Shown here: positions 26,518-34,420 of the stretch, in pieces
How the letters are laid out: each line of letters opens with the position of its first letter
How positions within the stretch are numbered: position 1 is the first letter of the stretch
Origin: a virus
Virus record (IMG/VR): IMGVR_UViG_3300003635_000001
Span: 46,712-110,711 of that record
Reading direction: 5' to 3' (one strand)
DNA: 64,000 nucleotides
Program-made: the position numbers and the translations under genes
Notes under the pieces: model-generated
The model's database searches: none
What the model was told of the DNA's origin: nothing
The model's input: only the letters and a program-made list of their open reading frames with translations

Positions 26518-27122
26518 CAGATTCAAACGGAACCTTCGTCACACTCGAAGGTATCGACGGTAGCGGGAAGACCAGTGCGGCAAAAGTGATTCAGGAAGAG
26601 TACAAGGCAACGGTTCAGACGCAAGAGCCGAGCGACCTGTGGACTGGCAAGCAGGTCAGGCGGGCTATCAGTAACGACGAAGCCGACGTACACCCACTCA
26701 CGACGTTCTTCCTGTTCATGGCGGATAGGAACCACCACATCAACGAACGTATTCAGGACGCACTTGACGACGATATGCTGGTGGTCAGTGACCGGTATTC
26801 CGACAGCACGTTGGCGTATCAGCCGGTCGCCCTTGAAGACCACCTCGAAGACGCTCCGACGTTTATGCGCGACGTTATGGCGGAATGGAACCTCGAACCT
26901 GACCTGACTATCTATCTGGACGTATCCGTTGATACGGCTATCGAGCGTTCTGTTGGTGACGAGGAATACGAGAACCGCGAGTTTCTTGAGGGTGTCAAGG
27001 CCAACTACGACGAGATTCGTGACGAGTTCGACCACCGGTACGTCACACTGAACGCCGAGAAACCGATTGACCACGTTCAGAAAGAAGTGCTACAGATAGT
27101 CGAAGCCTACTACGATAACTAA
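26514..27122 (+). CDS. tmk: thymidylate kinase
   Basis: A 202-residue protein with P-loop EGIDGSGKTS (from residue 12), the DRY-type motif VVSDRYSDSTLAYQ and the lid region TAIERSVGDEEYENREFLEGVKANY. All TMK hallmarks are present: phosphorylation of dTMP to dTDP. The start at 26514 gives the usual length and an ATGA overlap; an upstream ATG is less consistent. It supplies dTTP for viral DNA synthesis together with the neighbouring HAD and MazG-like proteins. Confidence 0.93.
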   Translation: MTDSNGTFVTLEGIDGSGKTSAAKVIQEEYKATVQTQEPSDLWTGKQVRRAISNDEADVHPLTTFFLFMADRNHHINERIQDALDDDMLVVSDRYSDSTLAYQPVALEDHLEDAPTFMRDVMAEWNLEPDLTIYLDVSVDTAIERSVGDEEYENREFLEGVKANYDEIRDEFDHRYVTLNAEKPIDHVQKEVLQIVEAYYDN

Positions 27123-27124
27123 CC

Positions 27125-27439
27125 ATGCCTGAACCACAGAGAATTGCTGTCGATTTCGACAAGACGCTCACTGACCCGGACGGCGGGACGTACTTCACAG
27201 ACGAACCGACGCTCCCGAACAACAACATGATAATGTGGGTCAACGAGCGTTACAAGGAAGGTCACACTATCATTATCCATACCGCTCGCCCGTGGTCGGA
27301 AGCCATGAAGACAGTCGGGAAACTGACCGAGTGGGGCGTCCGCTGGCACGGGATTCGGATGGATAAAGGGGCCGCTGACGTGTACGTTGACGACAAAGCG
27401 CTACAGCCTGAAGAAGCCCGGAGTGATAATCATGTCTGA
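27125..27439 (+). CDS. small HAD-like phosphatase
   Basis: A 104-residue protein with RIAVDFDKTLTDPDGGTY (motif I DxDxT), IIHTARPWSEAM (motif II Thr) and ADVYVDDKALQ (motif IV DD), a minimal HAD core without a cap. Similar short HADs are common in phages, sometimes as polynucleotide phosphatase-like domains. It is a second HAD in 2 kb. It overlaps the next gene by 8 bases. Confidence 0.75.
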   Translation: MPEPQRIAVDFDKTLTDPDGGTYFTDEPTLPNNNMIMWVNERYKEGHTIIIHTARPWSEAMKTVGKLTEWGVRWHGIRMDKGAADVYVDDKALQPEEARSDNHV

Positions 27440-27635
27440 ATGTCCAAACTGTAAGTCTGAACAGATTCGAGAGCGAGGGGCTAATCTCCTTCGTAACGTC
27501 AAGCGCCGCGAGCGGGGAGAGAAATTAGACCCGTTCGTGTGTGACGCCTGTGAGTGGTCGGGAACCGAGGAAATGCTGGTCATGGACGAAGACGACGAAG
27601 TTCAGGTTGATACACTGAACCCGATGGAATACTAA
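27432..27635 (+). CDS. small zinc-ribbon protein
   Basis: A 67-residue protein with CPNCKSEQIRERG and FVCDACEWSG, two CxxC pairs 30 residues apart, a classic zinc ribbon. It ends LNPMEY, loosely like the NPLEW termini of other viral proteins. It joins the next gene by TAATG. Confidence 0.75.
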   Translation: MSECPNCKSEQIRERGANLLRNVKRRERGEKLDPFVCDACEWSGTEEMLVMDEDDEVQVDTLNPMEY

Positions 27636-27820
27636 TGGATAGGTCAAGCGACGGCGACCCGAACGGAAATCCTCGCATTACAGGCGGGAGTCATCCGAAG
27701 TGCGAGGAATGCGGGTCGAAAATAGTTCCACACTTCACGTCGTTCGGTTTCTGGTATCACTGTAAAAACTGTGGTCACAATGGCGGCGACGGTTCAGTCG
27801 AACAGGTGGCCGAGTTATGA
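27635..27820 (+). CDS. small zinc-ribbon protein
   Basis: A 61-residue protein with KCEECGSKIVPH and WYHCKNCGHNGG, again two CxxC pairs. Third in a run of small metal-binding proteins. Coupled by TAATG upstream and ATGA downstream. Confidence 0.75.
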   Translation: MDRSSDGDPNGNPRITGGSHPKCEECGSKIVPHFTSFGFWYHCKNCGHNGGDGSVEQVAEL

Positions 27821-27927
27821 GTCACCGTCAGCACCCCAGTTGGATTGTTCGTCACACACTCTTCGTCGCGTGTACGATTATCGTGACGTTCCTGCTACTG
27901 GGTTTCGCAATCATACACTTCGCATGA
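27817..27927 (+). CDS. tiny single-pass membrane protein
   Basis: A 36-residue peptide with a basic N-terminus (MSHRQHPSWIVRHT) and a hydrophobic segment LFVACTIIVTFLLLGFAII filling the rest. It overlaps both neighbours by ATGA. Topology would place the N-terminus inside the cell. Confidence 0.6.
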   Translation: MSHRQHPSWIVRHTLFVACTIIVTFLLLGFAIIHFA

Positions 27928-28130
27928 AAGAGAAAATGGAAGCGTACCTCGACCCGTTCGACGGTGACGGCATACTTCACAATAGGGATAATATGGACGA
28001 AGACGACGAAACAGAGTACGAATGTAGCGAGTGCGGGGCGGATTGGGAAGGAGAATCGTGCTTCGGGTACGTCAACCCGGTTTGTAGCGAATGCGGAACC
28101 GTAGCGCCACAGGCGAAGGTAGAGAAATGA
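27924..28130 (+). CDS. small zinc-ribbon protein
   Basis: A 68-residue protein with CSECGADWEGESC and CSECGTVAPQ. The ATG at 27924 gives an ATGA overlap; an alternative ATG at 27993 lies at the end of a palindrome copy (27980-27993) and would give a 45-residue acidic zinc ribbon. The overlap favours the first, but the second resembles starts at 96 and 28860 that follow palindromes. Confidence 0.65.
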   Translation: MKEKMEAYLDPFDGDGILHNRDNMDEDDETEYECSECGADWEGESCFGYVNPVCSECGTVAPQAKVEK

Positions 28131-28243
28131 TAGAACCGATTTACCAGAACTATCAGGTCGAACACAACAACGAGGAAGAGGGAATGGCAATGCAAATGTA
28201 CCAAGACGAAACTGTTCTTGGCGGGTTTCGGATAGTCAAATGA
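28127..28243 (+). CDS. tiny unknown protein
   Basis: A 38-residue frame starting by ATGA overlap and ending with an ATGA overlap into the next gene. Met-rich centre (GMAMQMYQDE). Accepted for its place in the coupled chain only. Confidence 0.5.
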   Translation: MIEPIYQNYQVEHNNEEEGMAMQMYQDETVLGGFRIVK

Positions 28244-28467
28244 GAGCCAAAGTCCGGTGTGGCGCTCCGAAAGCGCGTGGTCATGAAGGAGTATGTGACC
28301 GTCTCGCCGCTACTCCGTACTGTCCCGAGCATATGTTCTACGCCGACGAGGGTGGATTGTTCAAGGTCGTTCTCGAAGACGACCGGGTGCTGGTCGTTCG
28401 CGCCCGAAGACTCGGTGACGTGTGCGATTTCATCAAACCCGGAGTAGAGATAGAGAGGGTAATCTAA
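28240..28467 (+). CDS. small Cys/His-containing protein
   Basis: A 75-residue protein with RCGAPKARGHEGVCDR and TPYCPEHMFY: Cys and His spaced like a zinc knuckle, followed by a strand-rich tail (FKVVLEDDRVLVVRARRLGD). Joins the next by TAATG. Function unknown. Confidence 0.7.
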   Translation: MRAKVRCGAPKARGHEGVCDRLAATPYCPEHMFYADEGGLFKVVLEDDRVLVVRARRLGDVCDFIKPGVEIERVI

Positions 28468-28700
28468 TGCCAGCCGACCCCAGCAACATCAAAGAACGAC
28501 TTGTAATCAGCGACGACTATCAGGACGATAAAGTGTGGATTGAGTTCTACACCAATACTTCAGTAGCGATTGGCCGTGGCGAGGAAGGGCCAAATCAAGA
28601 CCGTGTGTGGTTGGACGGGAAAGAGAAGCATGGCATATTTGAGGCGCTGTCTGACCACCTCGGAGAGGTAGAAGAGATAACTGTCGAAATAACGAAATGA
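28467..28700 (+). CDS. small unknown protein
   Basis: A 77-residue acidic protein with strands VWIEFYTNTSVAIGRGEEG and a terminal helix GIFEALSDHLGEVEEITVEI. The ending resembles small beta-alpha proteins. Coupled to both neighbours. Confidence 0.65.
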   Translation: MPADPSNIKERLVISDDYQDDKVWIEFYTNTSVAIGRGEEGPNQDRVWLDGKEKHGIFEALSDHLGEVEEITVEITK

Positions 28701-28816
28701 CCGTCGAACCTGTTTGGGTGGAAAAGCATGGTGAGCGGTTTCATCCTCGCATTGGTGGTGGTTGTAGACAGAAAACACGAAGATTGGTGCTTCGGGGATT
28801 TCAAGTTCAAAGATGA
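28697..28816 (+). CDS. doubtful tiny gene in a low-GC patch
   Basis: A 39-residue basic frame begins with an ATGA overlap. A second frame, 28728-28844 (38 residues, starting MVSGFILALVVVV with a hydrophobic segment), overlaps it. The stretch 28700-28860 is visibly less GC-biased than its neighbours and only one of the two, or neither, is likely to be real. The membrane-like second frame is as plausible as the coupled first one. Confidence 0.3.
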   Translation: MTVEPVWVEKHGERFHPRIGGGCRQKTRRLVLRGFQVQR

Positions 28817-28859
28817 ACCCACCCAGCGGCTTTTGTTTGTCTGATAGGGATAATACTGT

Positions 28860-29243
28860 ATGGACTTTCCAAACGAAGACGAACCTGACGGCGACCGCTT
28901 TCTCCCACACCACTATCTACATGGGGCTTGGGCGCTCTTGCTGATAGCCCTGATTCACGACGCGACATTCGTTTTGGTTCCGATATTCCTGTCGCTCTTC
29001 GGCTGGTATCACGTATGGTTCCACTACCACGCGTTCGGGGCCAGCCTGACGCTGATAGGCTTGAGCGCCGCGCTGGGTGGGGCAATCATGAGTCCCGCAC
29101 TTTCACCCACAATGAAGTTTTTCGCTACTGTGGCCTTCCTGTGGGCGCTTGACGACGCCTACGAACACGCGACCGGAGTATGGACGCCATTGGACTGGCT
29201 CTGGAACAACCACCTTCGGAAGTACGTCAAACGGCTGGATTAA
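28860..29243 (+). CDS. multi-pass membrane protein
   Basis: A 127-residue protein with an acidic N-terminus and hydrophobic segments around residues 22-48 (WALLLIALIHDATFVLVPIFLSLF), 58-80 (FGASLTLIGLSAALGGAI) and 83-98 (MKFFATVAFLWAL). Histidines cluster in HHYLHG and YHVWFHYHAFG. A palindrome copy (TGATA-GGGA-TAATA, 28842-28855) sits immediately before the start and could act as operator. A lysis or envelope role is possible but unproven. Confidence 0.7.
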   Translation: MDFPNEDEPDGDRFLPHHYLHGAWALLLIALIHDATFVLVPIFLSLFGWYHVWFHYHAFGASLTLIGLSAALGGAIMSPALSPTMKFFATVAFLWALDDAYEHATGVWTPLDWLWNNHLRKYVKRLD

Positions 29244-29256
29244 TCCCCTTCAAGAA

Positions 29257-29272
29257 GTTTTATAATCCTATA
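29257..29272 (+). promoter_or_regulatory. TATA promoter of rtcB
   Basis: GTTTTATAATCCTATA lies about 28-43 bases before the rtcB ATG. It matches the viral GTTTTATA promoter class. Confidence 0.6.
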
Positions 29273-29299
29273 GACTGAAGCGTAGGTAGAGGGATAGAA

Positions 29300-30697
29300 A
29301 TGCCCAAGCAAACGATAGAGGGTGAGTCAACGACCGCGACGGTCATGACTGACCAATACGACGACAATTGTGGTGAGCAAATTCAGACGATTGCTGACCA
29401 CGAAGCCTTCGAGAATCCGATAGCCATTATGCCGGACTGTCACTACGGAAGTGGCGCTGTCATTGGCTTTACCATGTCTATCGGAGAGCGTGTCGTCCCG
29501 AACACGGTGGGAGTTGACATTGGCTGTGGCATGACCGCACGCCACCTTGGCGACGACCTATTCGCTGACGCTCCCGAGTATATCGGAATGCCGGAGATAG
29601 ACGAACTCATTCGGAGCAACATTCCGTTCGGGAGAGAGGTGTACGACTACGAGGAACAGAACTACCACATTGTAGACGATTTCCCGTGGGACGAATGTCA
29701 GGACACCTTCGAGAAGTTCGTAGAGGCTGTTGACTGGCTTGACCAGTCCGACGTAGACGAGTTCATGGGGTACGGAAAAGCATACTTCATGGACGTGTGC
29801 CAGCGGGTACACTACGACCAGAGTCGGGCTATCAACAGTCTCGGGACGCTTGGTGGCGGGAATCACTTCGTAGAGATTGCCGAGTCTGAAAAGAACGGTG
29901 ACTACTGGGTTGTCGTCCACTCGGGGAGTCGGGGTATCGGCCTCTCAATCGCCCAGCACTGGCAAGATAAGGCGACCCAGTTCACGACCGCTCGGAAGAA
30001 CATCGAAGACGTTCCCGACGACCTTCGGCCCTACCTCAAGGAGAACTGGAAGCCGGACGCTGACGCGATTCGCTCGGATTTCGAGGGCGAAGAGATTCAG
30101 CGTATGTTCGACCGTATTAGCGGTGCAATTCAGGAATACGGCCCGAACGCTGACAATCGCAACAACGACCTTGACTGGCTGGAAGGCGACGAAGCACTCG
30201 GCTACTGTATCGACATGATTTTTGCCCAACGCTACGCGAGCGAGTCACGGCGGATTATGGTCGATACCGTTGCTGACCTGATTGGAAACGCTACTGAAGT
30301 CGAGTACGTGGAATCCACGCACAATTATATCGACTTTCAGGACGGCATGATTCGCAAGGGCGCGACGAAGGCCAACGAGGGCGAGCGTCTGATTATCCCG
30401 TTCAACATGAGAGACGGTACTATCGTTTGTCGTGGGAAGGGCAACGACGACTGGAATATGTCGGCCCCACACGGCGCTGGACGCCGTATGAGTCGAACGC
30501 GTGCGTTTTCGGAACTGGACGTAGACGAGTTCCACGACACCATGAGCGACGTGTTCAGCACTTCGGTCAACGAAGAGACGCTGGACGAAGCCCCCGCCGC
30601 CTACAAGGACACCGCTGTCATTGAGTCCGTAATCGAAGAGACAGCGGAAATCGAAGACCGCTGGACTCCGGTCATGAACCTCAAGGCCGAAGAGTGA
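29300..30697 (+). CDS. rtcB: RtcB-type RNA ligase
   Basis: A 465-residue protein with MPDCHYGSGAVIGFT, NTVGVDIGCGM (metal-binding Asp and Cys), LGGGNHFVE, HSGSRGIG and APHGAGRRMSR, the signature blocks of RtcB. RtcB joins 2',3'-cyclic phosphate ends to 5'-OH ends using GTP and Mn2+, for tRNA splicing or RNA repair. The length is typical and the guanylated His region (APHGAGR) is intact. It is transcribed from its own promoter. Nine kb downstream the same strand carries an intron-containing tRNA-Gln. Confidence 0.96.
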   Translation: MPKQTIEGESTTATVMTDQYDDNCGEQIQTIADHEAFENPIAIMPDCHYGSGAVIGFTMSIGERVVPNTVGVDIGCGMTARHLGDDLFADAPEYIGMPEIDELIRSNIPFGREVYDYEEQNYHIVDDFPWDECQDTFEKFVEAVDWLDQSDVDEFMGYGKAYFMDVCQRVHYDQSRAINSLGTLGGGNHFVEIAESEKNGDYWVVVHSGSRGIGLSIAQHWQDKATQFTTARKNIEDVPDDLRPYLKENWKPDADAIRSDFEGEEIQRMFDRISGAIQEYGPNADNRNNDLDWLEGDEALGYCIDMIFAQRYASESRRIMVDTVADLIGNATEVEYVESTHNYIDFQDGMIRKGATKANEGERLIIPFNMRDGTIVCRGKGNDDWNMSAPHGAGRRMSRTRAFSELDVDEFHDTMSDVFSTSVNEETLDEAPAAYKDTAVIESVIEETAEIEDRWTPVMNLKAEE

Positions 30698-30714
30698 CGG
30701 GGTTAATCCTCGTC

Positions 30715-30834
30715 ATGCCGGGTGGCGGGGAACAGAGGATTCCCGACGCGGATGAACTAATCGAACAACTTCGAGACGGAAACGGACACCACGTCACTGA
30801 CGACGGTGCGTGGGTGCGGGCAACAGCAAAATGA
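30715..30834 (+). CDS. tiny unknown protein
   Basis: A 39-residue frame following rtcB after 17 bases and overlapping the MazG-like gene by ATGA. Contains a short helix ADELIEQLRDG. Accepted on coupling alone. Confidence 0.5.
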   Translation: MPGGGEQRIPDADELIEQLRDGNGHHVTDDGAWVRATAK

Positions 30835-31142
30835 CTGAACTACGAGACTTACAACACGAAGCGTGGATGATAGCCGAAGAGAGTGGTTTCCATGAAGGCG
30901 ACGAAGCCGGGGAAGACGCTCGGAGTCGGGCGAAGATACTCGCTCTGATTCACTCCGAAATCTCCGAAGCACTCGAAGCGGACAGGGAAGGCGACGACGA
31001 GAACTACCGGGAAGAACTTGCTGATACGGTTATCAGGATTCTTGACCACGCCGAGACGGAAGGTATCGACCTGACCGAAGAGATAGAAGCAAAGTTCGAG
31101 GTGAACCGCGACCGGGAGTTCAAGCACGGGAAGCAATACTAA
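30831..31142 (+). CDS. MazG-like nucleotide pyrophosphohydrolase
   Basis: A 103-residue all-helical protein with LIHSEISEALEADREGDDENYREELADTVIRILDHAE and EVNRDREFKHGK. The ExxE...EELAD pattern gives the metal-binding acidic residues of MazG/HisE NTP pyrophosphatases and the ending matches phage MazG proteins. It would hydrolyse NTPs or ppGpp-like alarmones. Start chosen at 30831 for its ATGA overlap. Next gene begins by TAATG. Confidence 0.85.
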   Translation: MTELRDLQHEAWMIAEESGFHEGDEAGEDARSRAKILALIHSEISEALEADREGDDENYREELADTVIRILDHAETEGIDLTEEIEAKFEVNRDREFKHGKQY

Positions 31143-31375
31143 TGGACGAACTCTCAATCACGGAACTGGACGACAAGGAAGGCGTCGTCTACGTTCTCGG
31201 TATCGCTCACAAAGCCCCCGAGTCCGTTCGGAAGTGGTTCTACGGCGACGAGTTCCGAAATGCCTTCCTCAAGCGATTCGACCATGCTGAAATGCTTCGT
31301 GTTCCGGGCGCGGTTGGAACAGTCGAAGTGACTGAAACGTCGAAGCAAGAACTCGAAGAGTTGTTAGACCTATGA
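31142..31375 (+). CDS. small unknown protein
   Basis: A 77-residue alpha/beta protein (VVYVLGIAHKAPESVRKWF, RVPGAVGTVEVTETSKQEL). No motif recognised. Coupled both sides in the MazG operon. Confidence 0.7.
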   Translation: MDELSITELDDKEGVVYVLGIAHKAPESVRKWFYGDEFRNAFLKRFDHAEMLRVPGAVGTVEVTETSKQELEELLDL

Positions 31376-31632
31376 GCGTTCGTCCGAACTACGGTCAGCG
31401 ACGGATTCACGTCACGCCCGAAGTGATAGAAGCGTGGCTGGTCAACGAGAACCGGGTGACGGCTAACTTACCGGACGACGCCCGTTTCGTTCGGATGTAC
31501 GCTCGTGACCGTGGTGGGTACTACCTCGTCTTCGAGAGTACCGAGTGGGACGAACTCGCTGAAGGCGAGAATATCCCGAAGGAGAGCGTCACGGTCGAAC
31601 GAGCGAATACGAGAGTCACAATTCAAAAATGA
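31372..31632 (+). CDS. small unknown protein
   Basis: An 86-residue, relatively basic protein with PEVIEAWLVNENRVTANLP and YYLVFESTEWDELAEGENIP, a helix-sheet pattern. No family recognised. ATGA overlaps on both sides. Confidence 0.7.
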   Translation: MSVRPNYGQRRIHVTPEVIEAWLVNENRVTANLPDDARFVRMYARDRGGYYLVFESTEWDELAEGENIPKESVTVERANTRVTIQK

Positions 31633-31988
31633 CTGATACGGATAATCTGACGACAGTTCCGTGTGGCTGTGGCGATTTCAGTATAGAGGTGTCGAATACC
31701 TCTGTCGTCAACAAGTTCGACGTGGTGTGTCCCGAGTGCGACAACCACTTTGGGTGGCGAGAGAAATCGGGGAAATACAACTTCCTCGAAGAACTGTCCG
31801 CCCTCGAACACCGTCAGTGGATTCACTGGACGAAAGCGCTGGCGAAGCGCGAAGACCTTCCTGACGGACTCGTAGAGCGCTGGGAAGAGAACTGGATTCC
31901 CTACGGGGAACTCGAAGACGACGTGAAAGAGCAAGACCGCGAGTGGGCGCGTAAAGCCCTCAAAATCATGAAAGGTAATCACGAATGA
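31629..31988 (+). CDS. zinc-ribbon protein with a phage 'HRQW' helical domain
   Basis: A 119-residue protein. The N-terminal half has VPCGCGDFSIE and VCPECDNHFGW, a zinc ribbon. The C-terminal half, LEHRQWIHWTKALAKRE then YGELEDDVKEQDREWARKAL, resembles a small helical domain frequent in phage proteins (HxQWxxWxxxL...Y.eL...K..DR..A), distantly like RyR-type domains. Function unknown. Fusion of the two parts is noteworthy. Confidence 0.7.
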   Translation: MTDTDNLTTVPCGCGDFSIEVSNTSVVNKFDVVCPECDNHFGWREKSGKYNFLEELSALEHRQWIHWTKALAKREDLPDGLVERWEENWIPYGELEDDVKEQDREWARKALKIMKGNHE

Positions 31989-32245
31989 GAGGTTTCGGTG
32001 ACGCTATTCAGTTGGCACAGAAAGAAGCGGAACGGCGTTTCCCCGAGGGGGAGTACACCCTTCAAACGCTACAGTGGTGCGACGGCGACTACCGAATCAC
32101 TGTCCGAAACGGGTTTAGCATGACCGAGGAAGAGAACTCACTACAGAAAGAAATCGTCGTGACGCCGCACCAAGCGAAGGTGCAACTTCGAGAGACTACC
32201 CAGTCGGAAGAGTATAGCGTCCACGACGAAGAGGTGCTACAATGA
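31985..32245 (+). CDS. small unknown protein
   Basis: An 86-residue protein with an N-terminal helix (DAIQLAQKEAERRFPEG) and strands (LQTLQWCDGDYRITVRNGF, KEIVVTPHQAKVQLRETT). It overlaps rfcL by ATGA and may be co-translated with it. Confidence 0.7.
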   Translation: MRGFGDAIQLAQKEAERRFPEGEYTLQTLQWCDGDYRITVRNGFSMTEEENSLQKEIVVTPHQAKVQLRETTQSEEYSVHDEEVLQ

Positions 32246-33492
32246 GCGAAGAGTCGTGGGTAGAGAAGTACAGACCCGAGGTGTGGGGTGACATTCAGGG
32301 GAACAATAGTGACCTTGACGACCTGAAAGACTGGTGTCGTAATTTCACTCCCGGCGATACGCCGCAATTGTTAGTCGGGACGCAAGGCACTGGGAAGACC
32401 AGCACAGCGAACGTAATCGCCAACAAGATGGATTGGCCGATGAATCAGACCAACGCCAGTGACAAGCGCTCTTCGGAAGATATAGCGCGACTGGCGGCGT
32501 CTATCTACACCACGCCACCGGACGCGGAGTTCCAACTGGTGCTGATTGACGAGATAGACAGTCAGTCGTCTCGCACTAACAAGCGTCCGTTGTACGACGC
32601 GCTGGACTCTCCGAATAACCCTGTTATCATTACGGCGAACGACGAGTACGATATTCCACAGGGTATCAAGAGTCGCTGTAAGATTCGGGAGTTTAAACTG
32701 TCGAAGGCGTCGAAGGCGGCTAAACTGAAAGACATAGCCGAAGCCGAGGGCATTCGAGACGAAATGTCCGACGCTGACCTTGAAGACCTATCCGAGCGGG
32801 CTGACCTTCGCTCCGCGATTCAGGATATGCAAACGTGGGCGAAGCAGGATATTCCGCCGGGTCAGGACGAACGTGACGTGGAAATCGGTGAGTTCGAGGT
32901 TATGGATAATATCATGCGAGGGACGAAGGAAGCGGGTCAGGTCAGCCCGCCCGATTTGGTCATGTGGCTTGACGAGAACCTTCGCAAAGAGTTCCGGGGC
33001 GTCGAAGCGCTCACCGCCTACGACACGCTCGCCAACGCCGACAAGTGGCTCGCACGCGCCCAGCAGGAAGACTATCGGTTCTGGAAGTACGCTGGGGAAT
33101 TGGCCGAACAGACGGCGACACAGCGCGTGACAGAGCCTTACGACGGCTGGATGGACAAGGACTTTCCCGAGTGGTTCCGGCACAAGCAACCCAACGCGCA
33201 CGGGGAGAAGCCCGAAGCGCGGCTGTACCGGAAACTTAAGGACTGGGAAGGCGGTTCTTTCCAGTTCGCCGGGGACTACACCCACTTCCTGAACGTGGTG
33301 CTACCCCTACTCGAAGACCTACCGCTGGACGAGCGCCGTCAAATGGTGTTAGAATTGAGCCTTGACGACGGCGAAATGGAAGCGCTGGGTGTCAGTCCGA
33401 AGCGCTATAAGAAGTGGGCACAGTCGGACGTACCAGCCGAGCGCCAGCAGAACGAAGCGGAACTACAGACGACGGACGTGCTGGACTACTAA
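32242..33492 (+). CDS. rfcL: replication factor C large subunit
   Basis: A 416-residue AAA+ protein starting SWVEKYRPEVWGDIQG. Walker A is GTQGTGKT (residues 46-53), Walker B is LVLIDEIDS, sensor 1 is VIITANDEY, and SRCKIREF follows. Length and the long C-terminal collar identify the large subunit; the cellular PIP-like extreme C-terminus is not obvious. It pairs with the small subunit at 17.8 kb even though the genes are 13 kb apart. It ends TTDVLDY. Confidence 0.92.
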   Translation: MSEESWVEKYRPEVWGDIQGNNSDLDDLKDWCRNFTPGDTPQLLVGTQGTGKTSTANVIANKMDWPMNQTNASDKRSSEDIARLAASIYTTPPDAEFQLVLIDEIDSQSSRTNKRPLYDALDSPNNPVIITANDEYDIPQGIKSRCKIREFKLSKASKAAKLKDIAEAEGIRDEMSDADLEDLSERADLRSAIQDMQTWAKQDIPPGQDERDVEIGEFEVMDNIMRGTKEAGQVSPPDLVMWLDENLRKEFRGVEALTAYDTLANADKWLARAQQEDYRFWKYAGELAEQTATQRVTEPYDGWMDKDFPEWFRHKQPNAHGEKPEARLYRKLKDWEGGSFQFAGDYTHFLNVVLPLLEDLPLDERRQMVLELSLDDGEMEALGVSPKRYKKWAQSDVPAERQQNEAELQTTDVLDY

Positions 33493-33494
33493 CA

Positions 33495-33743
33495 ATGCAA
33501 GGAATCAGCGGAACACTCCGATTCGAGTCGCACGAAGAGTTAGAAGAATACTTCGACTGGGCCGAAGGCTTCCTCATGACGAAGCAGGACGTGGAACAGG
33601 GTCTACAGGGCGTACCAGACGACGAAGTGCCGTATCCGCTCGAACTCGAAATCGACTTGGCGAAGCAAACTGTGAAGAATCTCGCCAAGAAGAACCCCGA
33701 GAAGACAGTCGAACTACAGAACAAGTGGCTGGAATCGGAGTAA
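33495..33743 (+). CDS. small acidic helical protein
   Basis: An 82-residue protein starting MQGISGTLRFESHEELEEYF, ending in a helix VKNLAKKNPEKTVELQNKWLES. It lies 2 bases after rfcL. Unrecognised. Confidence 0.65.
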   Translation: MQGISGTLRFESHEELEEYFDWAEGFLMTKQDVEQGLQGVPDDEVPYPLELEIDLAKQTVKNLAKKNPEKTVELQNKWLESE

Positions 33744-33776
33744 GACTTATACCAGTTCATCCCCTATCAAGGAATG
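33741..33776 (+). promoter_or_regulatory. TAAGACTTATA plus TTCATCCCCTATC promoter module
   Basis: TAAGACTTATA (33741-33751) followed by GTTCATCCCCTATCAAGGAATG ending in the start codon of the gene at 33774. The same arrangement precedes 43547 and 44138. The AT part is a TATA-box candidate at about -25 and the CCCC-TATC-GGAA part is a degenerate dyad. Confidence 0.6.
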
Positions 33777-34037
33777 AAGACAATGTGGAAAGGCAAACTC
33801 AAAATTGAAGACGAGGAGAGCATGACCGAGTTCTTCGTTAACACCTCGGACGCGCTCATTACGCAAGATGAAAAGAACCGGATTGCCGAGGTAGTCCAAG
33901 AGGCTGACACCGTGTCGTGGCCTATGGAAATCGTGTTCGAGATTCAGGAAGATACGTGGGAAGCGTTCTCGAACAACCACCCGGACGAAGCCAAGGTAAT
34001 CGAAAACCACCTCGAACAGCAACCCACCCAAGCATGA
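33774..34037 (+). CDS. small acidic protein
   Basis: An 87-residue protein, MKTMWKGKLKIEDEESMTEFF at the start and a helix EAFSNNHPDEAKVIENHLEQQ at the end. It is expressed from the shared TTCATCCCC promoter module. Its mixed beta-alpha pattern is like that of 36771 and 33495, but no family is recognised. Confidence 0.7.
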   Translation: MKTMWKGKLKIEDEESMTEFFVNTSDALITQDEKNRIAEVVQEADTVSWPMEIVFEIQEDTWEAFSNNHPDEAKVIENHLEQQPTQA

Positions 34038-34420
34038 GCGGAGAAATGCAAGACGCTCACGGGTACTACTGTAAGACGTGCGGGGACGAGATAGCAGATA
34101 TAATCGAACTCGTCCAGCACGGGTGCGAGGAACCGCTGGCCGCGCCGTCGCTCTCGAAGGGTGAGCGGGCGACCCTCATGTATATTGAGAGTCGCGTTGT
34201 GGAACACCGGGGCGAGTTAGACCACGAGCAAATGAACTACGACGACCAACAGAACATCAAGGTCTTTCAGGCGGCTGGACTCCTTGAGATAGACGAGTTC
34301 ACCGTGAAGGTGTTCTCTGACGCGGCGTGGAATCTCACCCGCGACTGTCGGCAAATGCGTGCTGACAGTTGGATTGAGGGCGACACGGACATAGGCGACG
34401 TGCCGGGTGACTTGAAGTGA
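34034..34420 (+). CDS. zinc-containing winged-helix-like protein
   Basis: A 128-residue protein starting by ATGA overlap. The N-terminus has YYCKTCGDEIADIIELVQHGC, a C2HC-like knuckle. The rest (LSKGERATLMYIESRVVEHRGELDH, then NIKVFQAAGLLEIDEFTVKVFSD) resembles a winged helix. A DNA-binding regulator is likely. The overlap at its 3' end is GTGA. Confidence 0.65.
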   Translation: MSGEMQDAHGYYCKTCGDEIADIIELVQHGCEEPLAAPSLSKGERATLMYIESRVVEHRGELDHEQMNYDDQQNIKVFQAAGLLEIDEFTVKVFSDAAWNLTRDCRQMRADSWIEGDTDIGDVPGDLK

